A stretch of DNA of 64,000 nt, taken from positions 588,242 through 652,241 of the forward strand of contig FJUW01000005.1 of the NCBI GenBank assembly GCA_900074885.1. Direction: 5' to 3'. The stretch's first letter is position 1; every line of letters starts with the position of its first letter. Under the pieces are notes generated by a model that saw only the letters and a list, made by a program, of their open reading frames with translations, had not been told where the DNA came from and did no database searches. Made by a program: the position numbers and the translations under genes. Positions 25,384 to 36,284 of the stretch are shown here, piece after piece. This DNA comes from Rhynchosporium graminicola (lineage: Eukaryota > Ascomycota > Leotiomycetes > Helotiales > Ploettnerulaceae).

Positions 25384-26637
25384 AAAACGGGCTTCTTAGA
25401 GTTCGGAGTTCGAAGGTCAACAAGTAACAGGCTGTCTGTCCTATCCCGTCCGATCTGCTCGCTCACATCCTCGCAAAAGTCAAAAGAGTGTCCTGAGCCC
25501 CCCAGAGCCTATCAGGGGCAAAACACCAACCAACCCCATTGAACTATCAAGGCCCCCTCCCCTGTTCCCCCCTGGTCGGCTCTGTCGATATCCACTTGTC
25601 CACTTATTATCCAGCCCTGAGCATAAACCAGTCCTTCTCAGGACTAGCTTTTCCCCCTCTGCTCCAATTAGAAGCCGGTTCTGCTCGCCGCGCTGCCACC
25701 TCGAGCTACTCGACTAAATCGATCTACTCGTCCTCCTTCTCCTCTTAACTCGCCCATCCTCTGCGTCCCCGTTCACCACCACCACCATCACCACTACTTC
25801 ACCGCCCCTTCTTTTCCTCTTGTTGTCGTCGTCCCTCTGTCTCCTCTTATTGATAGAGTGATTATCATCATCATCAACGTCGTCGTCTTCATCACACCAT
25901 CGAGGATTCTTCATTCCTTGGAATTGATTTGGAAATTGCATCTTCTCGTCTTCTGACTGCCCACAAATTTATTCCACGCTTCGCCTTTCTGCAACGCTAA
26001 TTGTTCGTTTCCCGCCTTCGACCACGACCATCATATCATACCTTTGATCCTTCCGTCAAGAACAGAGAAACCTGAATAGCCGGAATTCTTTCAGCACAAA
26101 GTCAAGCCGCCGCATTCACTCCTGCCTTTCGACTTCAGATCTCTTTGTTGATTGCAGAGCATCGCACCTTATCGTCGCCCAATTCAGTTTCTCTGTTGGA
26201 CATTATCCTGCCCTGTTTCTTGAAGCAAAAACTTGATCTGTAATTTCCACCAAGACACCTCCACATACCAAATTTTGCGACGCGTTTTGTTTCCTCGGAT
26301 CATCCCGGTTTTTGTTCACACATCTTGGATCACCTTGGCAAGCAAAGTTATCTCTGCAAACTTTTCAGACACCTTTCACTGCTACCTGCTTCAAAGGCTT
26401 GCCTTCAGCTCAGCCACGCGATCACTTTTACATCACTACATAATTCTTTCGTCCTCACCAATACGTACATTTCGACCGACCTGCTCGATCATTTAATTCC
26501 ACTAATACCTTTCAACTCTGCTTTTCCGGGAGCATCTTCATCGAGCGCGGTAGCCTTCGTTCCCTTGACGTCGCGGTCCGACACGATTTCGATCTTTTCG
26601 GTCCTCAACCACCCCAACACATCATCAAAACTCGAGT
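25384..26637 (+). promoter_or_regulatory. 1.25-kb ATG-free CT-rich leader of the Gln-rich protein gene
   Basis: Not one ATG occurs on the plus strand between 25384 and 26637, immediately before the start codon at 26638, although about 20 would be expected by chance. The stretch is rich in C and T. This points to a long 5' leader kept free of upstream start codons, possibly with an intron removed from it. The transcription start cannot be placed. Confidence 0.6.
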
Positions 26638-28323
26638 ATGGACGCCGGCGGTCTTGCTCAAATGTCCTACAACAACTTCCCCTCCAGCAATGGATTGAGT
26701 ATGCCTGGATCTGGCTTTGCCTCCAGACGGGCGAACGGCTCAAACATCAAGCGCCTCTCATTCGAGCCAGTCAAATCTTCCGACGGTCAAGACAATGGTG
26801 CCCCGACTCCTCGCACCTCGCGTTCTCATCTTCTCGCGGGCCTGAGAACTGCTCCAAAGTCAGCTACTTCGGCCAACTTCCCTTCAACTGCTCCTCCAAC
26901 CCAGCTTCAACACAACACTGGCCTTGGGGGAAGTGTCTATGCCAAGGAGGATTCATATGGTGGCCCAAAGACATCCAACAACTTCGGTCAGCGTGGAGGA
27001 TACAGCCAGATGAACAACAATAACAACCAGATGTATTCTGTCCCAGAGCAAATCCTCGCACCGCCTGAAATCATGGTGGATGAGCTTGGTCAGGAGCAAA
27101 TGGATCCAAACTTGTATGCTCAACTGGTTGCTACCAACATGTACCTCGCAGAGCAGCAGCAGCGTCTCCAGCAACAGCTTGCCAGCGTTCAGGCCCAAGC
27201 AGCTGCCGCAGCTGCTCAACAATTCCAAGGCATGAGCTTGGGGATGCAGCAGCAACAATTTGCCACTCCTCCAATCACTCCCCAGAACATTTATCAACAA
27301 CAGCAGGTCAAGAGCAACATGCAGCCAATCATCACTCAGGTCCAGGGCCAGCCAGGTGTCTATTCTCACTACGATCCAAACACTGGTATGCAACAGTACT
27401 TCATGGATAACAGCTATCAACAGCAGTACATGGTGCAGATGGCTCAGCAGCAACAAGTCAACTACTCCCCACCTCAACAACATGGTACCCCGCGATTCCA
27501 GGTCTCGCCTCCTCCTCAGTCGGATACACCTACGTTTACCAGAAGCATCAGTCCTCCCAAGAAGAGTTCTTCTCCACCACAGGACCATGCACCATTGCCA
27601 CCACCATCTGCTGGAGCCTTCCGTCGTGGACACCGCAAAGCCAATTCCATGGCCCTTGGTACAGATGTCCCATCTGCCTTTGAGGGTCCTCGATCTTCAA
27701 TGCTCCCAAAGAGTATGGGATTCCCATCCACTCCAGCTTTTGGCCCGGGTCAAGCACGTGCTGGTGAGCACCCAATTCGACAACCCCGTGGACCTCCATC
27801 ATTGGATGAGTTGATTGCAAAGCCTACCACCAAGTTTGAGGGGAGCAAGAACTTCGCTACTCGTACTCGTCGAAGTGCAGTAAATAACCTTGTCCGTGCA
27901 GGAATAGAACGTCGTAGATCACCAGGAGGTACACGCTCTGGAAGCATGTCTCCTGTCTCGGAGGTCGCCGATAACACATTTTCTGCTTCGGACAATGATT
28001 CGGATAGTGGCCGTAGTGGTTCTGGGAGTCTTTCTGGTCGACCAAGCCCAGATAGTCCTCGCACTTCGATTCATGGTGCGATCGGTAGCGACCGTCCATC
28101 CTCGCGTTCCAACGAGCGCTCCATGGAGAGAAAGTCAACTGCCTCGTTGGACAGCTCTTTCACAGCTGCCAGTGTCTCCGGAGACGAGAGTGTGATTGGT
28201 GGAAGTTTCGCCGCGATCTTCAAGAATGGAGGAAAGAAGACAGATGTAACAGATGCCGAGAGGAAGTCGCCAATGCTTGTCCTCACATCCGCTGCTGAGA
28301 AGCGCAAGACCTCTTTCTTCTAA
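26638..28323 (+). CDS. Gln-rich, largely disordered fungal protein, 561 aa
   Basis: Single exon beginning MDAGGLAQMSYNNFPSSNG. It is mostly low-complexity. A conserved-looking core has SVPEQILAPPEIMVDELG, then DPNLYAQLVATNMYLAEQQQ leading into a Gln/Ala helix (about residues 150-205). Gln-rich segments follow to about residue 290, then a Pro/Ser-rich part, then a basic block with GPPSLDELIAKPTTKFEGSK and FATRTRRSAVNNLVRAGIER (about residues 380-425). The last ~130 residues are Ser-rich, ending RKTSFF, with many potential phosphosites. There is no signal peptide, membrane segment or enzyme domain. I do not recognise a characterised homologue. The composition suggests a regulatory or scaffold protein, which is inference only. 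The start is well supported because it is the first ATG after 1.25 kb. Confidence 0.82.
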   Translation: MDAGGLAQMSYNNFPSSNGLSMPGSGFASRRANGSNIKRLSFEPVKSSDGQDNGAPTPRTSRSHLLAGLRTAPKSATSANFPSTAPPTQLQHNTGLGGSVYAKEDSYGGPKTSNNFGQRGGYSQMNNNNNQMYSVPEQILAPPEIMVDELGQEQMDPNLYAQLVATNMYLAEQQQRLQQQLASVQAQAAAAAAQQFQGMSLGMQQQQFATPPITPQNIYQQQQVKSNMQPIITQVQGQPGVYSHYDPNTGMQQYFMDNSYQQQYMVQMAQQQQVNYSPPQQHGTPRFQVSPPPQSDTPTFTRSISPPKKSSSPPQDHAPLPPPSAGAFRRGHRKANSMALGTDVPSAFEGPRSSMLPKSMGFPSTPAFGPGQARAGEHPIRQPRGPPSLDELIAKPTTKFEGSKNFATRTRRSAVNNLVRAGIERRRSPGGTRSGSMSPVSEVADNTFSASDNDSDSGRSGSGSLSGRPSPDSPRTSIHGAIGSDRPSSRSNERSMERKSTASLDSSFTAASVSGDESVIGGSFAAIFKNGGKKTDVTDAERKSPMLVLTSAAEKRKTSFF

Positions 28324-29366
28324 GAGTTTTCACATCGTTCTCAAAATCGTCATCAGAGGGTAGATCCTTCTGGTTGACATCCGATCATTCATTGTTTTTG
28401 TCAATTTGATATTGCATTCCAACTGTGCATATTGCCTTGCTTTACCTTCACGATCAATGACGAAACTACTGAGTGCCTAATTCGAGATACACTACAAGCA
28501 TTTCTTTTGCATTTTTTTTTCTTTCTTGTGGACCGTCCCATGCCGGACTACAAGAAGTCGGCATGAAGTATGATTATAGGAGGCCGTGGATTGTATTCGC
28601 GTCTGCCGAGGATGTTGGGCATGTGATTTTCATTCGTTACTGGCGCTACTTGCTTGCTTCCTTGTCTGAATTAAGAGCGGCCTGCAAGAGATTGTGGGAG
28701 CGTCTCTTTGGATTGACGGGAAATAAATTCATAAGATATGAATAACAACAACAATAACCAGCCTGGCTTGCGAGGTATGAGGGGATGAGGGTTCTTGTCT
28801 TTTTACATTTCCGACTGAGTTGATATGGTGGACAAGATCAGCGCAGTATAGCCTTTGGGCTGATAGATAAATGAAACATGCTTTGCAATGCACATTATTG
28901 TCCTGAACCTGATTGTGATTAGGAGGTTGAAGGAGAACAGTGGTGCACATTGTGAACTAGCTGCTCGCTTCTTGCGGAACATCAGGAGCTACTGAGAAGG
29001 TCAAGTGGTTGATAATCCTTTCACGCGTCACTCACCGACATACGTCACCGAACTGATGTAAATCATCTTAATAACTCTAGACCCTCCCTGTCTTGATGTG
29101 TGATGAACTCAATCAAATCTTGCCTGGAAATAACTGAGAACGAATGTTGTTGGCTTGAGGTGAACTCAATTCACTCCATTTCCTTGTTGACCTCCAGATT
29201 GAGGCATATGCTTCCTGCCTGCCACTAGCCTTCACTAGTCTGGCTAGCCTGCCAGCTTACATTAGCATCTCCCCTAGTGCTCGAAGCTGATTGGCTTCTT
29301 CCTGTCGCAAACCATCGACTACTCCCCGCCGGTTTTAAGCTTGGCCCAGCCTCGCCGTCCTTTGAG
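28324..29366. other. intergenic, 1.0 kb
   Basis: 3' flank of the Gln-rich protein gene and 5' flank of the coiled-coil gene. A short poly-T/CT tract lies near 28507-28525. No gene seen. Confidence 0.6.
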
Positions 29367-30774
29367 ATGGCAGACCCCAATCAAACGGGCAATTCCTCTG
29401 GAATACCACCCAGCACAATTGTATCAGCTCCTCCCAAAGCCCGAGGTAACCCTCCGACTCGCGGTCGTAAGAGATCGGTCAACGTAAGCAGCAACCCACT
29501 GGACTGTCCCATCACCCCGGGCGAAGAGAAGCTTTCGCTGCTTAGACGTCAGATTATCCAGCTCGAGGGCCAGGAGGTCAAAGACCAATCTGTGCCTCAA
29601 GCCCAGACGGAACACAAAAGTCAATCTGAGGAGATTGAGTTTGAGCCCACGGAGTCTAAGTCCTCTGCTGCTCCTCGATCACATCCTGTCAACGCGTCGC
29701 TCGCCTCTGCTCGTGGAAGAGCTCCGTCGTCCAATCCTCAACAGTCAATACGCGTCTCGCCCAGAATGAACTACCAAAATTACATCGATTCGCCTGGCGG
29801 ATCTAACCCTCGTCAAGCTCCACCATCACCTTCTCAGGGTATGCCGAATGGTATGAATGGCGGTATGGGGATGGGCGGTGGAATGGTTGGGTACCCGACT
29901 CCAGCCGGTCACCAGTCAGACCTCAATTATGTTATGTCTATGGTTGAGGAGCTATCGTCTGTCCTTCGTACCAATGCACAACTCACTGCGGGTGTTGTTG
30001 ATAAGATGGGCAAGGTTCGCGAGAAGGCACAGCATCTAAATCTCAACAATGATGAGATGATCGCTGTGGTTGCGTCTGAACTCAATGGTATTTGCCTCTT
30101 ACTCTCAATTGCACAACCATGTACTGATAAGTCAGCAGAGGATTCCAAGAACCTCGAGAAAGAAAACTCCTCCCTCCGCGCCGCTCTCGAGAAATCCGAG
30201 CACTCCAAAACCGAGAACTTCGCGCTCGCCGTCCACGGTGCCAACATCCTCGCCGATATCACAGAGAAGATGCACCGATTCAAGGAGCAGCACGAGATGG
30301 ACACGTTAGCCTGGCACAAAAACTACCGACAACAATTAACTGATGAGCGACAAGAGAATCTGGAGTTGCGGAATCAGATCAATGATATGAAGGCCGCGGC
30401 TTGTAGGGCGAACGAGCACTTGAGGGATATGAGAAAGTTTGTTACCGATCATGATGAGTTGCATGAATTGAGGGTGCAGAATGTGCAGTTTAGGCAGGAG
30501 AGACGTTTCTGGAAGAGGAAGGCTATGCCGCTGATTCCGGATGATGATTCTGAGTAAGTTGGACTCCGCCTACACAGATGAAGCTCTTGTCGGGGAACCG
30601 GATTTGTCGTTGACTTTACTTTTCCATAGGTGGTCCGATGATGACGATCTCATTGATCCCGAAGAAAAGAAACGTCAAGCTGCCAACCTCGCCGAGAAGA
30701 ATTGCAAGGATATGGAGGCACTGGCTGGTGGTGGTGGTGAGGGCCAGGGTCAGGGTCAGACTGCTATCGCTTAG
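29367..30774 (+). CDS. coiled-coil fungal protein of unknown function, 427 aa
   Basis: Three exons: 29367-30087, 30136-30553 and 30630-30774. The first intron is 48 bp, a multiple of three without a stop, so the frame stays open when it is retained. Its GTATTT donor, ACTGATA branch-like site and TCAG acceptor, and the restored sequence SELNAEDSKNLEKENS, argue that it is spliced. The second intron (76 bp) has donor GTAAGT. The start is at MADPNQTGNSSG; an upstream in-frame GTG is not used in eukaryotes. Residues 1-155 are disordered with a basic motif (RGRKRS). The Gly/Met-rich stretch at about 165-200 is followed by the helical block LNYVMSMVEELSSVLRTNAQ and then long coiled coils (EKENSSLRAALEKSEHSK, KNYRQQLTDERQENLEL). 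The acidic tail reads WSDDDDLIDPEEKK. Function unknown. Confidence 0.85.
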
Positions 30775-31086
30775 ATAATGGTCTCTTCTCTCATCAGATC
30801 AGAGCTTCTCATACGGCCTTGCATGCATCAATCGGAGTTGACGGACTATACCCGGGGCGATCTGTCTTTGTTTAAATTTATATTTTTGCTCGCTTAGGGG
30901 ATGGGTACGAAGGGTACGGAATGGGTGTTAGAGCATTTGCCAGCGTTGGGCGCTGAGCTAGGTATGAAGAGATGAAAATACTTTTTTTTGATCAAAAATC
31001 TCCTCATTTCTCATGTGAAGCCAAACCACAACGCTTCCTCCTATCCCATTTCCTCACCAACTAGCTAAATAATTACTCACTTACAA
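30775..31086. other. convergent 3' spacer, 0.3 kb
   Basis: Lies between the convergent ends of the coiled-coil gene and the dehydrogenase gene. Contains T-rich and A-rich stretches compatible with transcript 3' ends; no gene. Confidence 0.6.
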
Positions 31087-32431
31087 TCACAACTTCCCAA
31101 CACCCCCCTCCACCATCCCCCTAAACGCCTTCTGTCTCCCCACCTCCAACCCCTCATACCCTCTCTTCGCCACCCCGACTGGAATAGCCGTCTCGCCGGC
31201 ACACAGACCGGCCCATGCTTCGTCGGTAAATTCTGAGAGGGGCATGCCGATGGATGCGCCGTCGGTGATGTCTGGTTGGTGTTTGCTGTCGTGGAGTCTG
31301 GTGGGCGGGTGGGGGGTGTTAGTTGTTTGGGTTTTGGTTTTCGCGCTGGAGGAGGGAGTGGATGGAGGAGAGGGAGGACTTACTCAGTTTGTACGGCTGG
31401 AGGGAGGATTTCGATGACTTTTAGGAGGGGGATGGAGGACAGTTGTTCGCGTCTAGATGTTTGGTGTTAGTTTGTGTTATGGTGGTTGGCTATTGGAGAT
31501 TTCTGGGGCAGGGAAGGGAATGATTGGGGTGAGGTGAGCTGGATTGGATTGGATAGGAGATATGTGAGTGGGTGAGTTGGATGTTCGGGTATTCCTATCA
31601 TATCATCGGTATGAACTTCCACCTCTGGCTTCCGTGAAAAGCTTCTTCTTAAGACTTCCACAACACTGACAGACAGACAGAGACCCTGGAACAGGAAAAG
31701 AAAAACTTCCTAAACTCACAAACACATGATCAGATGATGCATCGCCGCCTTACTTGCGCAATACCCCGGACATCTGACGATCGGCACCAACGCCAGTCCG
31801 CTCGTCGTGAATACCAAACTCGTCTTCTTACCCTCCTTTTCAGAGAGATTCGTCAAGTGCGGTAGGAAGGCTGTGATGAAATGGATCGGGGAGATGTAGT
31901 TGGTGGTTAGTTCGGCGGAGACGGAGTCGAGAGAGATGGTGCTGGGAGAGGTGAAATCGAGACGTCGCTGGATGCCGGAGTTTAGGATTATGGAAGAGAG
32001 GGTTGGGTGAGTAGCTATGATTCTGAAGAGGAACATCAGCTTAGTTATCTGAGAACTATGTTTAGTTATCTTGCGAGAAGACGAAGATATTCATCTATCA
32101 ATCGCGACTAGGACTATGATCTCGGTACTCATTGCCAGCCATAACCACGTTTTCAATGTCATTCAAGGTACAATGAATCAATATACATAAGATGAGATTT
32201 CACTTACTCCCTAACAAACTCCGGGATCTTCTCCAACTCGTTCACATCGAATGCATAGATCGACACTCTCTCCTTCCCGTGTTTCTCTTGCAGCTGGCGC
32301 AGATTCTCTTCTCGTCGTCCGATGGCGATCACGTGCGAGCCATTGGAAAGCAGTTTCTCGGCGAGGGCGAGTCCAATTCCGGAGGTGGCGCCGGTGATTA
32401 GGACGGTTGAGTGGGGGAATTCGAGGGACAT
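31087..32431 (-). CDS. short-chain dehydrogenase/reductase (DltE-like)
   Basis: Four exons: 32431-32208, 32022-31720, 31452-31384 and 31297-31087, with introns of 185, 267 and 86 bp. The product is 268 residues. The Rossmann motif TGATSGIG is at residues 13-20, NSG lies in the LNSGIQRRLDF segment, and a Ser is followed by YCASK as the Tyr-xxx-Lys active-site pair. The short 69-bp exon restores REQLSSIPLLKVIEILPPAVQTE and links it to LHDSKH. The C-terminal PPAVQTELHD pattern is typical of the fungal and bacterial DltE-like oxidoreductases. Cytosolic, NAD(P)-dependent; the substrate cannot be predicted. Introns are long compared with neighbours, and the two longest hold the only in-frame stops. 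It is convergent with the coiled-coil gene. Confidence 0.92.
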
Positions 32432-35400
32432 TTTTGAGGAGTGAGAGAGGTGAGAGGTGGGAGATGGGTGGTTGGGTTGGGTTGGGATGGTTTGGGAGCT
32501 GAGCTGAGCTGAGTTGTGTTGGGTACGACGAGAGATTTATAGAACTCGAGATTTGGAGGTAGATGATAGATTTGTGGTTTTGTGGTTTTGTGGTTTTGTT
32601 TTGTAGCAGTGGCATTGGAATTGGGGTGGTTCTGGAATGAATCTGAAAGAAGTCATTCGGAATATATAATATAGGATTTCAAGGAATATATATATGCTCG
32701 ATGCTCATGCTCATGATATCATCGTGTTCGCTTATACCCCTCCGCCCCCACATCCCGTACAATACATCTACATCGTCCTGTCAAACGCGAATTGTCTTTC
32801 ATATGGTTCTTAGACAAGTATAGGCATCTGCATGCTAGGCTGTATAAGTATGTTGTCTGGTATGAATCATACTCACGTATACTCCATGATCCTTATTGTC
32901 AGAAAATCATTAGCTCGATTATACTCAAGTATAGTCATTGATTCGAACTAAGGTCTTTCGAATTCCGGGCTTGCGCATGATCAGCCGTGAAATATTCCAA
33001 AGTTTCTTTTGTATGATAGTAATTCATTTACTCGCTTGTTAAAAGTAGTGGATACCTGATACTTTGTACTTGATATTTGACTTCCTGACTCATCCAGCTC
33101 AGATCTTCCAGCTAAATAGAGAGGTCGATGGCTTCGCAGTGTCTTTTTCAATCCAGAAACACAATATTTTCTTTGCTAATTATATCGTGCTTTTCTCGGA
33201 ATTAGGAAGAGACTTTTCAGAAAGGTTCATCACATCGAATTTAGACGAGAATCTCTACCTACTCTTCTTCTCTTCTTCTCTATTTCTGCTTACTTAGCAG
33301 TCACGCGCTGTCTTAATGATTCAAGTATAACTCTCTCTACCAGCCTTTCGAGTATGCTGCCATCAATCTCACCTGACTTTATACTCTTTCGAGCCTCCAC
33401 TATCTAGTGAAAGAGGTCCGAAAATAACTGCAGCTCCGACTTCTAGCTCCGATATTAGCTACCTACCTCATGTGTCTTCGACTTCGGTCCTTACACTAGA
33501 ATTTGGGATTATGACTCGTAGACGAAACTATGTACCTCATAGAAAGGAAGCGTTGAGAGGTTGAGTGGTCAACTCAGTGGCGAGGTCGTTTTGCCTAGTA
33601 TCTGCATATTTACATCGCTGGACCTAGAGCAGGATACATACTTGATTATCGAGTCAATGAAATCAAAAAAATTGAAGTATTTCGCAGTTGAAAAGGACAT
33701 CGAGGCATGATCAAGAGGCGTAAAATCTCGCGTCGTCTTGTAGATTAGAATCCAAGGAAGCGTATAGCACTACTCATGATAGGAGAGATCATGTTTAAAT
33801 GCTCTTCGATACGTCTGAATCACCTCATAGAAGAATCATAAACAAACACAGACGAATTATCAGAGTTGCCGAAAAAGGGTATTAGCGAGAAAACCAGGTG
33901 TGTCAGCAAACAGCCAGGGAAAAAAGGTAATCCCGTACTCACCGACATTCATAGAAACGGGTCATGAGGAGTACCAAAAAACCCAGCGAGCCAACACCAA
34001 AGCACCATGCAGGGTCCAATGTCTCGTTTTTGTGATTAGAAATCCTTTGATTGTGCATTTCAGGAGATTTCTGCTCAGATGTAACTCCAGACTTAGAACC
34101 CCGGAGATTCAGGCGAAATTAGTGAGTAGAAGGTATTCCTTCACATCAATCCCATTCTGAATTAGGTTTCTCGTTTTAGGGGCTCCGAGTAAAGCTTTAC
34201 TGCTGAGGAGAGGAAGCTGGCTAGAATCATTTGAGTTGATGAACAAACTATCTAAGCTTGATTGGTTTCATGGTTACTCACTTTGCCTTTGCTGCTGAAG
34301 TCTATGGAATGCAATTTTTATACTTGGCGAATTTGAAGCTATCAATTGCTCTTTACAATCAGAATTTTCAAAACCTACCCCTTCACGCCCGGTTCATGGA
34401 CTTCAAGCTCCATTTGCCGCCCAGGTCGGCTTCCCTATCCAATGCCCACTACCCATCAAACAATCAATTACATATCCTGCTCTCTATTTCTCGTTGAAAA
34501 CTAAATAATTATTCTGCTTTGGTGCGTCAACGGTCCCTGGTACCGCACGGAATTCGGAATCATAAATGCAAATGGTGCTGAGGGCTACACGCTTCGACCT
34601 GACGATTGCTACTCGAGACTGGCTGATGTGATTGGAGCGTGCCAGTACGGTGGTTCGAGTGATAAGTATCAATTGAGATTCAAGTATATCGAGTGCTAGG
34701 TCCTGCTTCGATTTTGATAACTCACATGAGCGCGGAAAGTGGCTATCTTTTCAGAGGGACTTTGAGCAAACTTATAATAAACATTGATTGACGTAGTTGA
34801 TCGATAGGGACAATATAAACACCGGAAATTGCCCGTTCGGGAGAAGGGATAGAGTCGGATGAATAATTTTGAAGACATGTAATTTTAATGGTCGTTACGC
34901 TAGCGGAGTCGTAATGTATCAACCTGACTTTGCTTTTCGGTACGAACAGTAAGCTGCGCAGAAGGGCCTTGGTCCGAAAATGAGACAAGAACTGAATGTA
35001 CATGTAAAATGCAAGGTTTCCTGCTGATTACTTCTTGGACTCCGTCTCAGGAGATAGTCTCCGATCAATAAGGTACGGAATGATGTGGAAAGAAAATTTG
35101 TCATTTATCGTTTGCTCTTCAGGAACGCAGCTGTTGTTGGTGAATACCAAAAATTGTCGCCTTATCAACATACATCCGTGCCTCTGTCCTGACGCAACTT
35201 CTCGCCATAGACATTGTTCTGGGTCAAAAACAAATAATTTGACATTCATTTCCGACTTGATTCGAGCCCTCTCTTTTCCCTAGTTTTAGGCGCTAGTTAG
35301 CATAATACAATCACGCATTCGTCATCCTCGGGACCTTCTCATCTCCTGGACCACCGGTAAATAATATGCTGTCGATCATGAAGATACAGAGGCAACAGTA

Positions 35401-36284
35401 TTTTGCTTTTTTTACGGTATGTTCTGCACATTCGGCTATTAAATGCCGCGCTGTACACACTGTTATTTTATGTACCACATGCACCAATCTAGTATGTCAA
35501 TAGAAGCTCGCTAACAAATCCCTCCAGAATAAAGACCATTGAAGGCGACGAGTAAAAATTCAGATGAAGTGTTTTGCACTGCATTTCCCTAATTTTGTTT
35601 AATTTTTTTATCAAATCCTCGTCGAGTCCGTATATCATATTTATCTCATCTCCCAGATAACGTATCGTTACGTGTTTTGTTCTGTCGTCACAGCAACCTT
35701 CTCTAGTCTGCCAAAGTGAAGCTAGACTAAACTACAGTTCACCTCCGAGGTTGGCGATAGCTTCACACTTTACCTTTCCTTGATTTAGCGTATGATCCAG
35801 CGACAAAAGAAGCGCCGCAATAGATCAGTCAAAGGACCGCCCCGACCCCGGACCGCGGCTGTGTCGTAGAGATGTGCAGGAACCAAAGCCAATCAGTGTT
35901 GCCTCCACAAGTAGCTCAGGATATCGCACACTGACATAGAAGGGTTCACGCTATTTCCGGGCAATTGATCTCAATCAGAACAGAATATTCAACGGCAGTG
36001 CCTCCGTACGACTTTGTTTTTACCTTGGACGGCTGTCTGTTCCGTGGTTGTACCGTCGTAGAGGTCGGCAAAGAACATCGCTCGGCTTGGTTAAAAGATT
36101 CTAGCATTTCTTTTGCGCCCACTGGGCTAAGATGGCTGAGCTTTTGTCGTTGAAATGGGTTTGTTGACTTTGCCACTGAAAGATATATATAAAGCTGGGA
36201 AAGACAGTGAGAAGAAAATATATTCATCTTACCATTCCCGACCTCTCTCTCTCTCTTCTCACGAAAACACAGACATCAGCAACG
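32432..36284. other. intergenic, 3.9 kb, no supported gene
   Basis: AT-rich compared with the gene regions, especially 33.0-35.7 kb. Only short unsupported frames. Ends in the chitinase promoter. Confidence 0.55.
36184..36193 (+). promoter_or_regulatory. TATA box of the chitinase gene
   Basis: TATATATAAA about 90 nt before the start codon at 36285, followed by a CT repeat leader (36240-36260), a usual fungal core promoter arrangement. Confidence 0.65.

Larger units (their letters stand above)
17350..26637. other. large gene-poor block, 9.3 kb
   Basis: No recognisable protein family on either strand. It contains microsatellites, a 138-bp tandem duplication, CT-rich tracts, a promoter-like stretch before 19959 and the long leader of the gene at 26638 (listed separately). 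The longest frame, at 18667-19212 on the minus strand (181 codons), has no recognisable homology. Confidence 0.55.

Noticed and set aside
26953..27633. 226-codon minus-strand frame, Leu/His-rich
   Set aside because: Antisense shadow of the Gln-rich coding sequence (CAG/CAA codons read as Leu in reverse).
29277..29366. N-terminal extension of the coiled-coil protein
   Set aside because: Would start at GTG, not used as a normal start in fungal nuclear genes; the first in-frame ATG is at 29367.
36207..36284. Upstream start for the chitinase
   Set aside because: It would place 26 polar residues before the signal peptide and lies almost at the expected transcription start.
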